Shown: in pieces, positions 12,463-24,500 of the stretch
Numbering within the stretch: position 1 is the first letter of the stretch
Layout of the letters: every line of letters begins with the position of its first letter
NCBI GenBank assembly: GCA_026413225.1
Contig: CM048560.1
Coordinates: 10,868,001-10,932,000 of the forward strand
Length of the DNA stretch: 64,000 nucleotides
Source of the DNA: Otis tarda
Taxonomy: Eukaryota; Chordata; Aves; Otidiformes; Otididae
Reading direction: 5' to 3'
Position numbers and translations under genes: made by a program
Notes under the pieces: generated by a model
What the model was told of the DNA's origin: nothing
Database searches by the model: none
Seen by the model: only the letters and a program-made list of their open reading frames with translations

Positions 12463-12468
12463 TTTATT
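12463..12468 (-). terminator. Alternative poly(A) hexamer between the two microRNAs
   Basis: AATAAA on the - strand, about 130 nt before the miR-214 hairpin in transcript order. If used, it would release miR-199a-2 without miR-214. Several other TTTATT motifs occur by chance across the AT-rich transcript body, so this is weak. Confidence 0.25.
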
Positions 12469-15400
12469 CGGAAAAGAAGCATTTTGGTACATCAGTTATC
12501 ATTGTGGTGACATATATCAGAGATGTGATTTCAACAGACTGGTCACACTGAACGTTTGGAAAAACAAGGAGGACTGAAGCCATGGTTTATTTTGTATGCA
12601 ATTCATACATGATTTTGCCTGCATATTGTACTCACACATAGTAATTTAACCAGATGTTTTTACTCTTCTTGGAAGCACAGAAATACTAAAGTTCAAGATA
12701 AAGGATATGTTTATACAGTACATATTTTCTAGAAGCAGATAAGTACAATAATCTTGTATGTTAAAAATAAAAATCTTTTCTGTATAAATGGAGGCAATCA
12801 TTTGCACATTAACCCAGTTAAAGAGAATGTGCTCAAAAGAAAGCTGGTTGCATTTTATATCTATTTTGCTAATATGTTAAAGCCACACATGACATTTCTT
12901 TAGTATTTTGCTTTGCATATTATTTAAATTTAGCTTTCTTTCAAAATCTGTACTTTGTAAGAAAACAAAGTAACTTTGTAGAGCTTCAGTAAGTTTTTCG
13001 GTTAAACATAGGCTATGCTATAGATCAAAAGCATGCAAATACCATAATTTCACATCACAAGATGTGCTGCTTTGCTAAACTTTCTTGTATATAAAATACA
13101 CACAGTGACTGTAATCCAATTTTGCAGTGACATTTGCAACATCACCGGGGTGTTATTTCAAAAGGTATAAAACACACTGGAAGCTTAAAAGGGGAAAAGC
13201 CAAATCATATTACTTTTATATACAGGTTAAATGATTCTGGTTTATAGTGGCATTCTTAAATCAGAGTTGCTCGCTAGTGCCACCATAGGTAAGCAACAAA
13301 CTCATGCTTTCAAACCCTTCTCAAACATATCCCATACGGAATAGTAGCAATACATTTTTAAGTTCCAGCCTGAAGACTGATAATAAAAGGGTTGAATTTA
13401 ACAAAAAGCTAAAGGTAGGGATAGCGTTGAGGTTTTAAGTGAGACTAATAATAAATTAGTATGTAATTATTCAGGTGTTCTAGCTCTAATAATTATTTTG
13501 CTATAAAGAAAGATTATTTTTTGCTATTTTTGCTAATATACAAGTTGAAGTGTACAAACTAAGTTTATAAATCATAGGTATAAAATTTTCCTTGAACCTA
13601 ACAAGGTGGAATAAGATGTCTTAAAAAATGAATCATAAATCACAAAACATAACTGGCTAATTCAGATTATTTAATGTCTTGGAATTAATTTTTCATGTCT
13701 TACTTTGACTTTACAATATGCTTACTTAAATTTTTTGTAGCTCTAAGTAAAATTTTAAATATGCGCTTTAAGTTGGCATGTCTTCCTACCCGTTAGACCG
13801 TTTTAAAGAAAGACAAAAGTGGCAAATTATAAGTACTTTAAAAATAAATATAAACATTGCTTGTTTTATAGATTTCATCAAATTTAATTGCTGCATTGAG
13901 TTGTTAAAGAAATCAAAGTTCTTTAGTCTGGCAGAAAATTAGGTCTCAATTTCTATGTTATGAATCCTTCTTGAAATAGCATAGAGTTGTACAGTAAAAT
14001 TCATTGCCAACCTATAATATAAAAGGACTGGAAGAAATAAAGTATGCATTTTAATTAACAGGATTTCTATTAACAGCTATCAGGGAAGTTGTGGTGGGAG
14101 TAAAAGCTGTAAGTGGGAAGAATGTGCGGTCTTTCTAATAACTGTACACAAGGAGAAATCATCAAAGAATCAGCAAAGAGCTTTACATCTTTAATTGAGG
14201 CAAATTTATTTTCCTTTCAGTTAGTTAACAGGTGGTACTAATGACTGGATAGTTATCTCCACTTGATTCTTATTTCAAAACTGAATTCTTGAAATTGTAG
14301 TTGATTTTCTAAAAGGGCTTAACGTTTTTGTGTGCTCTGTCTGGTTGACTCATTGAGTCAGTAAAGGGTTTGAGACCATTTTAGAATACTCAAAATAAAA
14401 AATAATCTCATGATTACCAATATTGTATTTACAGAAACCTATCTTAAGGATCTGACTTTAAATATTGGTAGCTTGGAAATTGAATTGAGAATTGTATTCT
14501 CTCCAACTGTGATCAGGACTTTTTATTTAAGGGCAGGTTGTTATTTTTAGATACTATTTTGCAATGCAGCGTAAAATGCCGTACAGAAGTACAGTAGCAT
14601 TATTCAGGAAAGTTTCATTCTTCACTGGGGCATTTCCTGTCTTTTTGTAGGTTTAAAACTGACCCTTAATATTATTTCAAATTGGATTTCTTTCTTTTTT
14701 TTAAATAAAGTACAATTCAGGAAGCAAAGCCTTTTGCAAGTAAAACTAAAGTTATGCTCTTGATTAAAATTTATTATTTAAAATGCCCACACGCTAATAT
14801 TAATTTTTTTAAATTTTCCAATCTGCTTAACAGATTTTGATCAAAAGATTGTGATAATTTAACAGTCTATTTAGAAATTTGGCATTTTTATCCAAGTATT
14901 TTGCTGTTTTGATTGTAATATTTTCCATACAGCAATGATACTTGGGTGGTCTCCAGAAATGTCTGCGGACGCACAGTTATAGTACAGGAAGGGGCCAAGG
15001 AGTGTGGAGAGGATAGCAGTGTCTTTTAGTCTTCTGAAAATACAGACACATTAAATAGCTCTGATAACGGTAATACAGAAGACAACATGCAACTTCACGA
15101 CAAGGCAGAAAAATGTCAAATGGCTTTTTTTTTTTTTAAAGGTAACTGTTTTTTACATTTGGATGCTTATTTGATCTATATTTATTTCTGTAAAGTGAAG
15201 TGACTTTCTCCGATCCTTCTTTGCTTTTTTCCTTTTCTTTTTAAATATTAAAGGAATATATTGAAAATGTTTGAAACATTTTCTTCTTGTTCCCTAATTA
15301 TTTTTTGTTGTGTGTACTAAAAAAAAAATTAAGCTTCTTAAAGATGAAAGAAAGTCCATTATATCGAAACACTCACCTATTTAAATGTTCGTACAAGCTT

Positions 15401-17832
15401 TAATTTGTTTTTCCTGTTTTTGTGCATTTTATGGTAATATGAAATGCATAATTCAGTTCATACTACAGGCTTAAGCATTGGTATCGTCCTGGTTTTACAG
15501 AACTCTCACCATGTTTTAGTATGCACTGGATGCTGCTAATTTTTTTTAGTAATTGCGTAAAGTAATGCTTGATTTTTTTTTTCAATTTTTTTTCTCTTGA
15601 AATATTTTTATAAAACTGTCTTGTGTTTGTTGACATGCATATTTAAAACCTCTTGTTTTCTAACTACAGAAATCTTTTCTGTGTGATTATGATCAACTAG
15701 GACTTGTTTCAACTAAAACAGCACTGGTTTAAGAACCATAGAATCACTTAATTCACTTTGAAAATGTTTTGATTACTGTGCCGAAGTAGTTATACTTCCT
15801 TATTCATTCCTAACAATACAGGCTTTCTTTCTGTATCTGTTGCTTTACACGCTGCATTTCCCCCTCCACCCCGCCTCCTTTCCAAGCCCCATGCCAAGGG
15901 GGCCTCCTAGATCTCAGCCTTATAGTCTAAAAATGTAACTTTGAAGAGTCATGGGTGTATGGGAGGGGAATCGTTTCCTAAATCCAGAAGGGTCATTTGA
16001 AATAAAGATTAATGCAAATAGTGGACTAGAGATAAGAGAAGCACTAGTTCCATATGTTTTCATTGTCCTTGCTTATTTAGCAAAAGTTAACGCAGTCTCT
16101 CTTCAACAATATTTTCACTGAGAGCCTCTTATTCACAGTATATAACAGTACTTCCTTCCTTAATTTCTAAATCAGAATTATTAAAAGATAGAAGTAGGTA
16201 GGTATGTAAGCACTAGATAGAAAAAAAAATTGCAAATGTTCATACGCCCCTCAAAACCATAACTGAGCAAGTTCCTTAACAAGATTAAAAACATTTTTCT
16301 ACCAATTAAACAAAACTGAAGTCATAAAACTTTTCAGATTTGCTATGCCTAAACCAGCAATCAGAGAGATCGAGAAATATTAATTCAAGTTTTAATATGG
16401 TTCCATTCCTTTAATTTCTTCCTGTCTCTTCACATTTTCTATTAATAACTATATTTAACTGTGTGTTGTAACTTCACTTTAAAGTAGAACGAGAAAAATT
16501 CAGTCTACTCATATTTTAATGGATTAAAACCCACTAATTTGATTCAAAAGATAATATTCCATGAAATAAAGGAAGAGAGAGAGGATAAACTATAAGTGTA
16601 TATATCCATTTAAAAGGATTATTTTAGTCAAAATACAGAAGCTATGATGGGAGGCTAAGGGAAATGACAGTGCTAGTTCTTGCTTCGTAGGCTTTAAGAC
16701 AGTCAGTATAGACACAGTCACACTAATGCTACGCGACCTTCTGTCTCCAATAGGACTCCTATTGATTATTGAAGGAGCAATAAAAAAGGTAATAATGATA
16801 TACATACTTCAAAAAAATTGTACAGCATCAAGGCTGCCTAAAATATAACATGCATTTTGCCAAATTGACTGGTTATAATACTAATGGCTGCATATTTATG
16901 CTAATTCTTTTTATAGTGCATCTATTCAAAGCCTTCCTGGCAATAATAAGCACCATATAGATGTTGGTTTTTTTTTTTCCGGTTCCAGTAGTTTGTTACT
17001 AGTGTTAACTTTAGGGGAGCTGACTCTGGAGTTCAGCTGGTATCAAATTGCAGCCCAGACTTTTTGTATTATTTTGTCCGTGGGGATTTCATTCAGCCTG
17101 AGGGTTTTTTTCCCCTACCAGGACAGCTGGAAATTCACCAAAGCAAACTTCTGCATTCGTTTACAAATTCCATTTTTATCAGTGGGATTCAGGACAAAGT
17201 AACTTATCATTTTGAATGTTAGAAGAAATATACATGAGAGTGGCAACAATCAATCGCTGCTGATCACTTATAGGCAACGGCCAGTCAGGTATCGGGATGG
17301 AAAACTGTTCGTTCTCTTTTTTTTTAAATTTTTTTTATTATTATTATTTATTGGTTTTTTTTTTCCACCACATTCTGAGCTTTCAGAGCTAATATTTCCT
17401 GACAATCAAAGATTTTGTATTCTACACGGCAGAAGCCTAGCATGGAGCAGTCATAAATTTCCTAAGCTTTCCCTCCCAGTTTTCATTAGCACGTATAGCA
17501 TAGGTTACTGGCAAAGAAGTTTCAGCTGCATATAAAAATCTAAGTACAGTTCTCCCAAAGGTTATATAATATATTTTACAATAATTTAAAATAATATTCA
17601 TGCATTCTTTTCTGTTATTTTATTACTTTAAGAGAAAATAATTTCTTAAAATTGATCTTCAGATCATAGTTCACAACAGGAGCTATTCAGAATACATACT
17701 TCTAGCAAGCCTTTTCCCGCATTAAAATTATTATATACGCCTTAAATATTTATATTGATTGCTACAAGTAAAAAAAAAAAAATTAAATTTACCTTTTTAG
17801 TTTGTGGGGAAAAAAAAGCTTTATTTTAAATT

Positions 17833-17849
17833 AAAAAAAAAAAAAAAAA
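17833..17849. repeat. Poly(A) tract, 17 bases
   Basis: A17 on the + strand, inside the DNM3OS-like transcript region, where it reads as poly(U) in that RNA. Confidence 0.95.
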
Positions 17850-18247
17850 GAAATGACCGACTTTAGCTCTACTCTTGTACACTTCTCTAGGTAGCATAGC
17901 TCTAGGCAATATACCTCTCTCATTTCTCGCACAGGTTTTAGGAAACTTTCAGAGCTCCATCTTTCTTGCAGTGATGACTGGAGGAAGGGGGGAGGGGAGT
18001 CACCTAGGTTCGCCAGGTCATAGGCCAGGTGTTCTTCCAAAGTAGGCCTTACCAGAATGTCTTCCCCGCTTTATTCTGAAGTCCTCCTTTTTCACAGTGT
18101 CCCTTAGCGTTTCTTATTCCCTAGTGTGCAAAACCTGTGAAGAAAAATACTGTATATGAGATCTGAAAGGAGCAATAACTGTCTTCTCCTTGGCAATAGC
18201 AACTTGCGTCCCCAATAGTCCATGCCGCTGCTTTCCCTTGCCCAGTC

Positions 18248-18269
18248 TAACCAATGTGCAGACTACTGT
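18248..18269 (-). ncRNA. MIR199A2: mature miR-199a-3p
   Basis: The 22 bases on the - strand begin ACAGTAGTCTGCAC, identical to vertebrate miR-199a-3p (seed CAGUAGU). miR-199b-3p has the same sequence; the locus, not the mature arm, tells them apart. Confidence 0.95.
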
Positions 18270-18285
18270 ACAACAGCATTGTCCT

Positions 18286-18308
18286 GAACAGGTAGTCTGA
18301 ACACTGGG
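18286..18308 (-). ncRNA. MIR199A2: mature miR-199a-5p
   Basis: The 23 bases on the - strand begin CCCAGTGTTCAGAC, identical to vertebrate miR-199a-5p (seed CCAGUGU). Confidence 0.95.
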
Positions 18309-18467
18309 GCGACGGAGCAGGATCTCCGGACGCGTCTATTTATTTATTTTAAATCCTCTTTTAGTCTCGGGAAAAAACTGCCTTCCTGCATCACGGGTTG
18401 TGCTCGGCTCTCCCTCACACTCTGCAGCACTCACTGAAACACACTGAAGTGCTGTGATTTCCAGTCT

Positions 18468-18483
18468 TGACGTGGCACATTTG
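18468..18483 (-). promoter_or_regulatory. CRE half-site and E-box near the proposed start
   Basis: TGACGTGG on the + strand (18468-18475) and the E-box CATTTG/CAAATG (18478-18483) lie between the proposed start and miR-199a-2. Twist1 is reported to drive the miR-199a/214 cluster through an E-box; I cannot say this is the same one. A second E-box, CAGATG, is at 18658-18663 upstream. Confidence 0.35.
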
Positions 18484-18548
18484 CAGCAGACTGGGGATCT
18501 GGCAATGAATTTAGGACCAGGAAAAGGGGGAGGGCTGGGCCTGAGAGT

Positions 18549-18568
18549 CCATATATGGGATGATGTCA
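18549..18568 (-). promoter_or_regulatory. DNM3OS: DNM3OS promoter core: CArG box plus CRE-like site
   Basis: On the - strand the order is TGACATCA (18561-18568, one base from the CRE palindrome) then, 2 nt later, CCATATATGG (18549-18558), a perfect 10-bp CArG box for serum response factor (SRF). The TATATG inside the CArG could also act as a TATA element. That would place the start near 18520, next to a pyrimidine tract (CCCTCCCCCTTTTCC). It lies about 210 nt upstream of the miR-199a-2 precursor, where the mammalian transcript also begins. The motifs are seen directly; promoter activity is inferred. Confidence 0.6.
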
Positions 18569-21500
18569 CCCTGGGGAGGTTTGGGTATGCACTGTGCCGC
18601 TGGTGAGACCGCTAGAATTGCCTGCTCTCAGACATGGGTCTGTGTATAAAATGGTACCAGATGTTTTAGTGTAATGTTAAGCAGTCATTTCATCTTCAGG
18701 CCAGATTTTTTTCTTCAACTGGGCAGGAAGTGGGCCCCAGTATGGAAAAGCTGTAAAAAGTCAAGATGTACAGTTTCACTGCAGCCAACAGAGAGCGAGT
18801 TAATGTAGACGCAGAATTTGCTGTTTTGTGAAGGCTGAAAAACTGAATTTATAAAAAGGATTCTGCTCAGGAAGCAAATGGAATAAGCCAGTGCTTATTT
18901 TCTTTCTTTTTAATGACTCTAGTTGTGCTTTTCTATTTTGGCATTTCAGACCAAGAAAAGGGCAAATAGGTTCATTTTTTCTTGGAACTGTCAGCGGCAT
19001 GCAGGCTGCCGAGACTTGAACAGTAATTAGAGTTACTTCCTGAAAGTGAAGCCTCCATGAAAAGTCTGGAGAAATGTTCTTTGTCATAGCCTCTACATGA
19101 GTAATTAGTTCCACATGTGGCCTTCCTATTTCCCTTCAGCTATTTTGGCTGGCTGGTTGAATACTTTGCTATAGCTCAAGACTTAAAGAAGCTTTAAAGT
19201 TTTCATTTCAAGCATCCACTGTGAAAATAGCTATTTCTGGTGTCATAATAAATTGCTTCTGGTAGATCAGTGCTATTAGGCTTGGCATTGTTTTTCACTG
19301 GTGACCCTACTGGTCCCATTTTTCTTTTAATGGTGCTTGGTGGAATTATTCTACTAAATTTTATCTTTGATGTTTACCAGATCTATTGAATTTTGCCAAG
19401 TATGACTTTACCGTAGATTTTAAGATATTCTTCCCACAGGCAACTATCCTTGTTCTGTAAACTTTTTTCTTTGTTACTTGTGCTGTTGAATCTAAGTGTT
19501 GTATTGGGCTTTTGGTTTTGGTGGTTGGTTTGTTTTGTTTTCTTAATCTGCCTTAGCCTGTGGTCTAAAACAACAGCTAACATATCAAGTTATCTCTTCT
19601 GAAGTCAAACCTGGAGGTGACTGTGTATAGGTCTGTATATGCACTGTATGGAATTGTTGCCAGTTGCTCTTTTTCTGCCTAGAAATCTGAGGCAAATGTC
19701 ATTATTAGAAGTATATTCTAAAAGGTAGATCTCCACCAACTTCCTGGACAGGATGGTATGTAAATTTCAATATGTGCTGTGAGCTCTGGTGTCCTACATA
19801 ACTTCTGTGTGATTCAATTCTTCCTAGGTGATGGCAGATTCTGTGAGAGCCGTAGCTCCTAGAGGCACACACAGGGCAGACTGCAGAACTCTTAACTTCA
19901 GGGAGAATGAATGCAATAAACTTGGATGCTAGGGAAGCTGGAATCTGAATCTCAGGCCAATGAAAAGGAAAAGTGACCTTCAGGCTGCTTTGTGGTGGTG
20001 GCAGGCCAAGCACTGTTTGTCTGTTTCAGAATGTGCATCCGATTCTACTGTTTGGATCAGAGTGGGCTAGCGTGTGTCCAAGCAGTGGTGAGGTTTTTTT
20101 TTTTAATTAGCAAGACAGAGGTTTGAAGAAGCTGAAAGGAGAAGTTTAACATGCAGAGTGCTTGGCTTTCTTAGAAACAGCAGCACCACATCAGTGTGTA
20201 AGAGAAAGTGAGTTGGTGGGCAAGAGCTTTTGGAGCAAAACAGCAAGAGCTGTTGCAAAAGGGAAAGTAGAGCACACCATGGATGAACCAGGAGGGCTCC
20301 TCATCTGCATATCACTGCATGCGTAGGAGCTGACTTTTTTTTTATTGTATTCCTACTTGGCAATTGCCTTGTGGAAGAAGAATACAATTTTGGAAAGACT
20401 GAGTAGTGAGAGATTTTTGTGAGTGGGACCCTCAGTATAGTGGGTCAGATTTTCCCCAGTGAGCAACTGTTAGAGATTAATTGCTGCATGTGCCACCAAG
20501 AGCAAGAAATTATGTTCTCAAGAAAACAGTGTTCCATGGATCTTCTTTCCATACCAGCAGAAGGGGAGATAGGTTGAATAAAATAGGAAGCAATGCATTA
20601 ATGAGCCAAGCAGGCTTCGGGGCTGAGGGAAGTGAAGTTTTGAATCTTGCTGCTGAGTGCAGCAGCATTAGTCTGAATCTTTCCTGAGATGGTTAAATAG
20701 AACCAGAATAGCTCACCACATTGTGGCCTGGAAATTTGTTCCCTGTAAGTTTTGTTTCCTGGCAAAAGCAAAGCTTCAGAGGAACAGAGTACAAGAACCG
20801 AGTTTTTTGGTTGTTCTAGGTGCCCAGAGAGATGCTAATGCCTTGTCGAGGAGAACCTCTAATGCAGTGCAAAGCTATTCAGACCTCTTATGCATGTTTT
20901 CTTTCCTTCTGAAGGGCTGCTCAGCTAGTTACACACATCTGTGTTCGACATTTAGACCCCAGCCCTACTTTTCCACTTGATTTCCATTTGGAAAGGAATA
21001 GGCTCAAAAAGCAATTGACATTTCCATTCCTTCTGATACCAAGTTCAGACTATAATTGAAATATTTGAAATCTTCCACTAAATAGCTCCCCAGCTATACT
21101 GTGGGATTTAAAACTGCTTCCGATCAACTTCTGAGGCTCTTGTTTAGCTGCTGTTTTTTAAATGGCAGGCTGCTTTCATGCTTGCAGTAATCTTGACTCG
21201 GAGAGTCGATAACAATAATAAATTGTTATCCAGAGCTTATCCTAAGTGCTGTCCAAAGGTGGTGATAAACTTTCATTTTTTTCATTAGTTTATCATCATG
21301 CTGACGTTTCTGTCATGCCTATGAACTCAGCCCAGTTATTAAATTATTAAATTATTTTCCACAAGCCTAGAATATACTTTGATTTTTAACTTAGAGGAAG
21401 CTACAGATTTTGAAAAGTCCGACTTCTTCATTAACGCTTATTTGGAGGGCTACCATGAAAAAGAACATAGCTATATTTCTGCTTGATTATTTTCTTTTCA

Positions 21501-24500
21501 TGGCAGATGGTAGTGTAGTGCTGGGCTATTCTTCATGCTGAACAGGATGGGCATCTTTGAAATGGTCATGAAGTGTATGGCTAGCACAGGAGCTACACGC
21601 TTCTTGTTGTTTGTAAAACATTCTAGGCTGCATTTACACTAAGGAATTGGCTGAATTGCTGCTAATTGCATTTTTACATTACAAAAAGTTATTGTAGAAA
21701 AGGATAATTGTAAATTTTGTATATCTACCTACTCTGCTTTCACTTGCCCTGTCTTTCTTTCCCTCCTCATCAGACGGATGCTTTAGTATCTTTACTCTTG
21801 CACCTGCTCTGCAACCTTTCTCTCCCCAATCTCACTTTTCTGCTCTGCATATGTGCTTTGCCTCACACTTTGCTTGAGTTTGCAGGAGAGACATGAATGG
21901 GGTGAAAGTGGAGCTGGGAGGGGTCAGTCCAGCTATTTTGGACATCTAATAGAGTTGAAATTCATAACAACAAAGTTTAGGAGCCTGTATTTCCTTTATC
22001 TTCAGTGAGCAGGGGACACCTTGGCACCTCTGAGGTGGATACTTGTAGTTAGCCAGTGCTGATTTCTGTCCTTGCAGATGTGAGGAACTGAAAAGGAGGT
22101 TCAGTATCAATGCAACTTTTCCTTACATCCTGAGCAGTCTGGTTATTGGGCATGGCTTTGTGTTCTGTATTGTTCAGTATTTTTATTGCCTTTCTAGCCA
22201 GTGGTCAAAGTTTACCAATGCATAACTGGAAACGTTGGAAAATAACCAGAGTACCATAGAGCAGGAATTCTCATATACGGATGACTTCGTGCTCACTGTG
22301 TATTTTCCAGCTTAAATTTTGTGTATGCACCGTGTATTTGAACATCTTAACTGATTTTTGGATAGTAAATTGGTTTCCAGGAGCCATGTATGCTCAGCAC
22401 AGTGGTAACAAGTGATTATAATGACTGGCAATGTTTAGATTGCATATAGGTTATTTCATTCCTGCTAAAACAAATAGCTGCTTTGTGGAATTGTTGTGGC
22501 CTAATGGGAGGTATTCTCTCTGCCTGTCATGTTTTTCTTCAGGAAAAGAACAGGATATGGAATAGCTTTGACATTTCCTTAGTCATTGCTTACTCATACA
22601 CAACACACAATTAGTGGAGACGCAAAATTAGCTGAGCTAAGTTAATTTTCAGAGTGGTGGTGAAGAGCACGATATGCCCTGGATTAACACTGTCTTCTTT
22701 CTTGACTGCTGTGATCTCCTCGGGCTTTGTTTTAGCTCTGAAGCACGTTAGTGTTAAGCTTTTGGACCCTTTATAAAACCCAGATGTGCAACTGAATCAA
22801 GTGTTCTTTTTCCCCACTCAGACTCAAATGATTCAGTCAGGTTACCACATCACTGGAAGATCATTGCTTCTCTCATAGAAGATGTCACTTCTGCTACGAA
22901 GTGATTGTTGTATTCAGTAAAGCAAAATAACTGGACAATAAAAGGAGACGAAGGGGAGTGAGTGTAGGGGCATGTTGTTTACTGCTTAACCAAAGCAAAG
23001 ACACATAATGATAAACTTGCAGGGTTTTTTTTTTATTTCTTTTTTCATTCCTTTCTAGAAAAAAAAATCTTTTTGAAAATAGAACTTCCTGGGTGATCAG
23101 AAATAGTTTATACTTTATAGAAATTTCTAGTTAAAAAATCCTGTGTCTTGTTGTGTTTAAACTGCTGTTTTTGTCTAATTAGAATTTGGGGTTTGATTTA
23201 CCCCTCAAACATATTTTTATGAACATTCTTTCTTCTGCCCAACTGAGAGACAGTTTGTTGTTACTTTTGTGGTTTTTTTTCTGGCAAAATTTTGTTGCAG
23301 CTATTTCTATGTTTCAGTAACATAATACCCTCTGGGGGCAGATCTTGGAGATCTTTGACTCTAACGAATACCAGTCACGTGAGAGCAAATACATGATTTA
23401 TTACTTTAGTATATTTTTGATAGTAATGCCTGGAGATTTTTTTAGCGGGGGGAAGGGAGGTCAAGAAAGAGAAGGATGCAGTTGAAAGAAATTAGTGGCA
23501 AAGTGATGTTAACTCTCACCTAAGTTCAAGCCTGTGGTTTGCAATGCCAACATTGTGAATGATCCCAAAACAAAAACATCCATCCTTTTCACATTTAAGA
23601 ATAGTCTCAAGGGAATTGTGTTGTAGAAGCAGATCTTAAAATGAACACCAGCAATATTGCTCAGGGCCTCTAAAACTGAAAGCCATTTCTTCTAGTATTT
23701 ATTGTCTTTGGCAGAACTATTATCCTCTCTTTATATTAACTGCTGCATGAAGTGTCGTCTTTGTCTTGCCAAAACTTCTGTTCATAATACAATTTTTTTG
23801 TAGGTTGACTTGCTTTTGATAAAAACTTAACAATAACTAGCGAGGTTCTTGAATGTGAAATCGAGAGTTACTTTCCTGAGGCTGAATATAGAAATCTGTC
23901 ATTTGTGCCGTGCAGAGATGTATGCTCTAAGAAGAGGTTACTGTCAAAGAGCCTCAGTGACCTGTATTACTCCAGCTCCCTGAAAAGCTTTGAGAGTACC
24001 CACGTAACAGAACCATTAATTCTCTTTTACGACCGAGTTCTAAATCACGTTTCCAAAGATTAATGTGATATCCAAGGAGTAGTCATGTAAGTGGTACTTT
24101 GTCTGGCTTTTTCTGTAGGTTCTGAAGATTTAATCATCTACTCTTACTGTCCAACTTAGGTATGTAGGCATAAACATTAGAATTAAAGGCCAACATTAAA
24201 GCATTTTGATTGCTAAAAGATTTTGAGGTGTCCTGTGAGATCTGTTTTCTGCAAAATTTTCATGTGAACTAGTGAATGCTGATGCTCCCAGGCATAACTT
24301 ACATATTTAATTTTTTAGGGAGGTTGTTTCTTGAAAATGCATGAAACAGAAAGTCATTGTATTTATAGTTGTTCTTTTTATCAGTGTCTCCCAGGAAGAG
24401 AGGTTTCAAAATTGCTCATCGTCGCTGTCCTGTATCTTCCAATTAAAAAGAACAAGAAATTTTTACTTGTCACTTGAGCTTCCATAGCCAAAAAAGAGGC

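Larger units (their letters stand above)
18228..18337 (-). ncRNA. MIR199A2: miR-199a-2 precursor hairpin
   Basis: On the - strand the 5p arm is 18286-18308 and the 3p arm 18248-18269. Both match the mammalian mature sequences fully from memory. The flanks (GGAGATCCTGCTCCGTCG before, and GACTGGGCAAGGG after) and the loop (GGACAATGCTGTTGT, one base from human) identify it as the DNM3-linked copy, miR-199a-2, and not as the copies antisense to DNM1 or DNM2. miR-199a acts in mesenchymal, cardiac and skeletal development. It lies about 200-300 nt downstream of the proposed promoter. Confidence 0.97.
12045..18525 (-). ncRNA. DNM3OS: DNM3OS-like primary microRNA transcript (ends approximate)
   Basis: A non-coding transcript on the - strand, antisense to the DNM3 intron, is inferred from the two microRNA hairpins it must carry: miR-199a-2 near its 5' end and miR-214 near its 3' end. 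In mammals DNM3OS has the same order, orientation and roughly 6-kb spacing. It is expressed in mesenchyme, growth plate, skeletal muscle and fibrotic tissue. The 5' end is placed just downstream of the CArG/CRE block at 18549-18568. The 3' end is placed after the AATAAA signal at 12064-12069. Both ends are estimates and no intron structure is assigned. The body between the hairpins is AT-rich and has no long open frame. Confidence 0.8.

Noticed and set aside
12075-12492. Overlapping short open frames on both strands across miR-214
   Set aside because: They are a by-product of the conserved hairpin; the conservation is explained by the microRNA arms and the basal stem.
15728-15755. CATAGAATCAC resembling the end of an avian CR1 LINE
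   Set aside because: The match is about a dozen bases with no CR1 body or terminal octamer repeats beside it, so I do not call an element.
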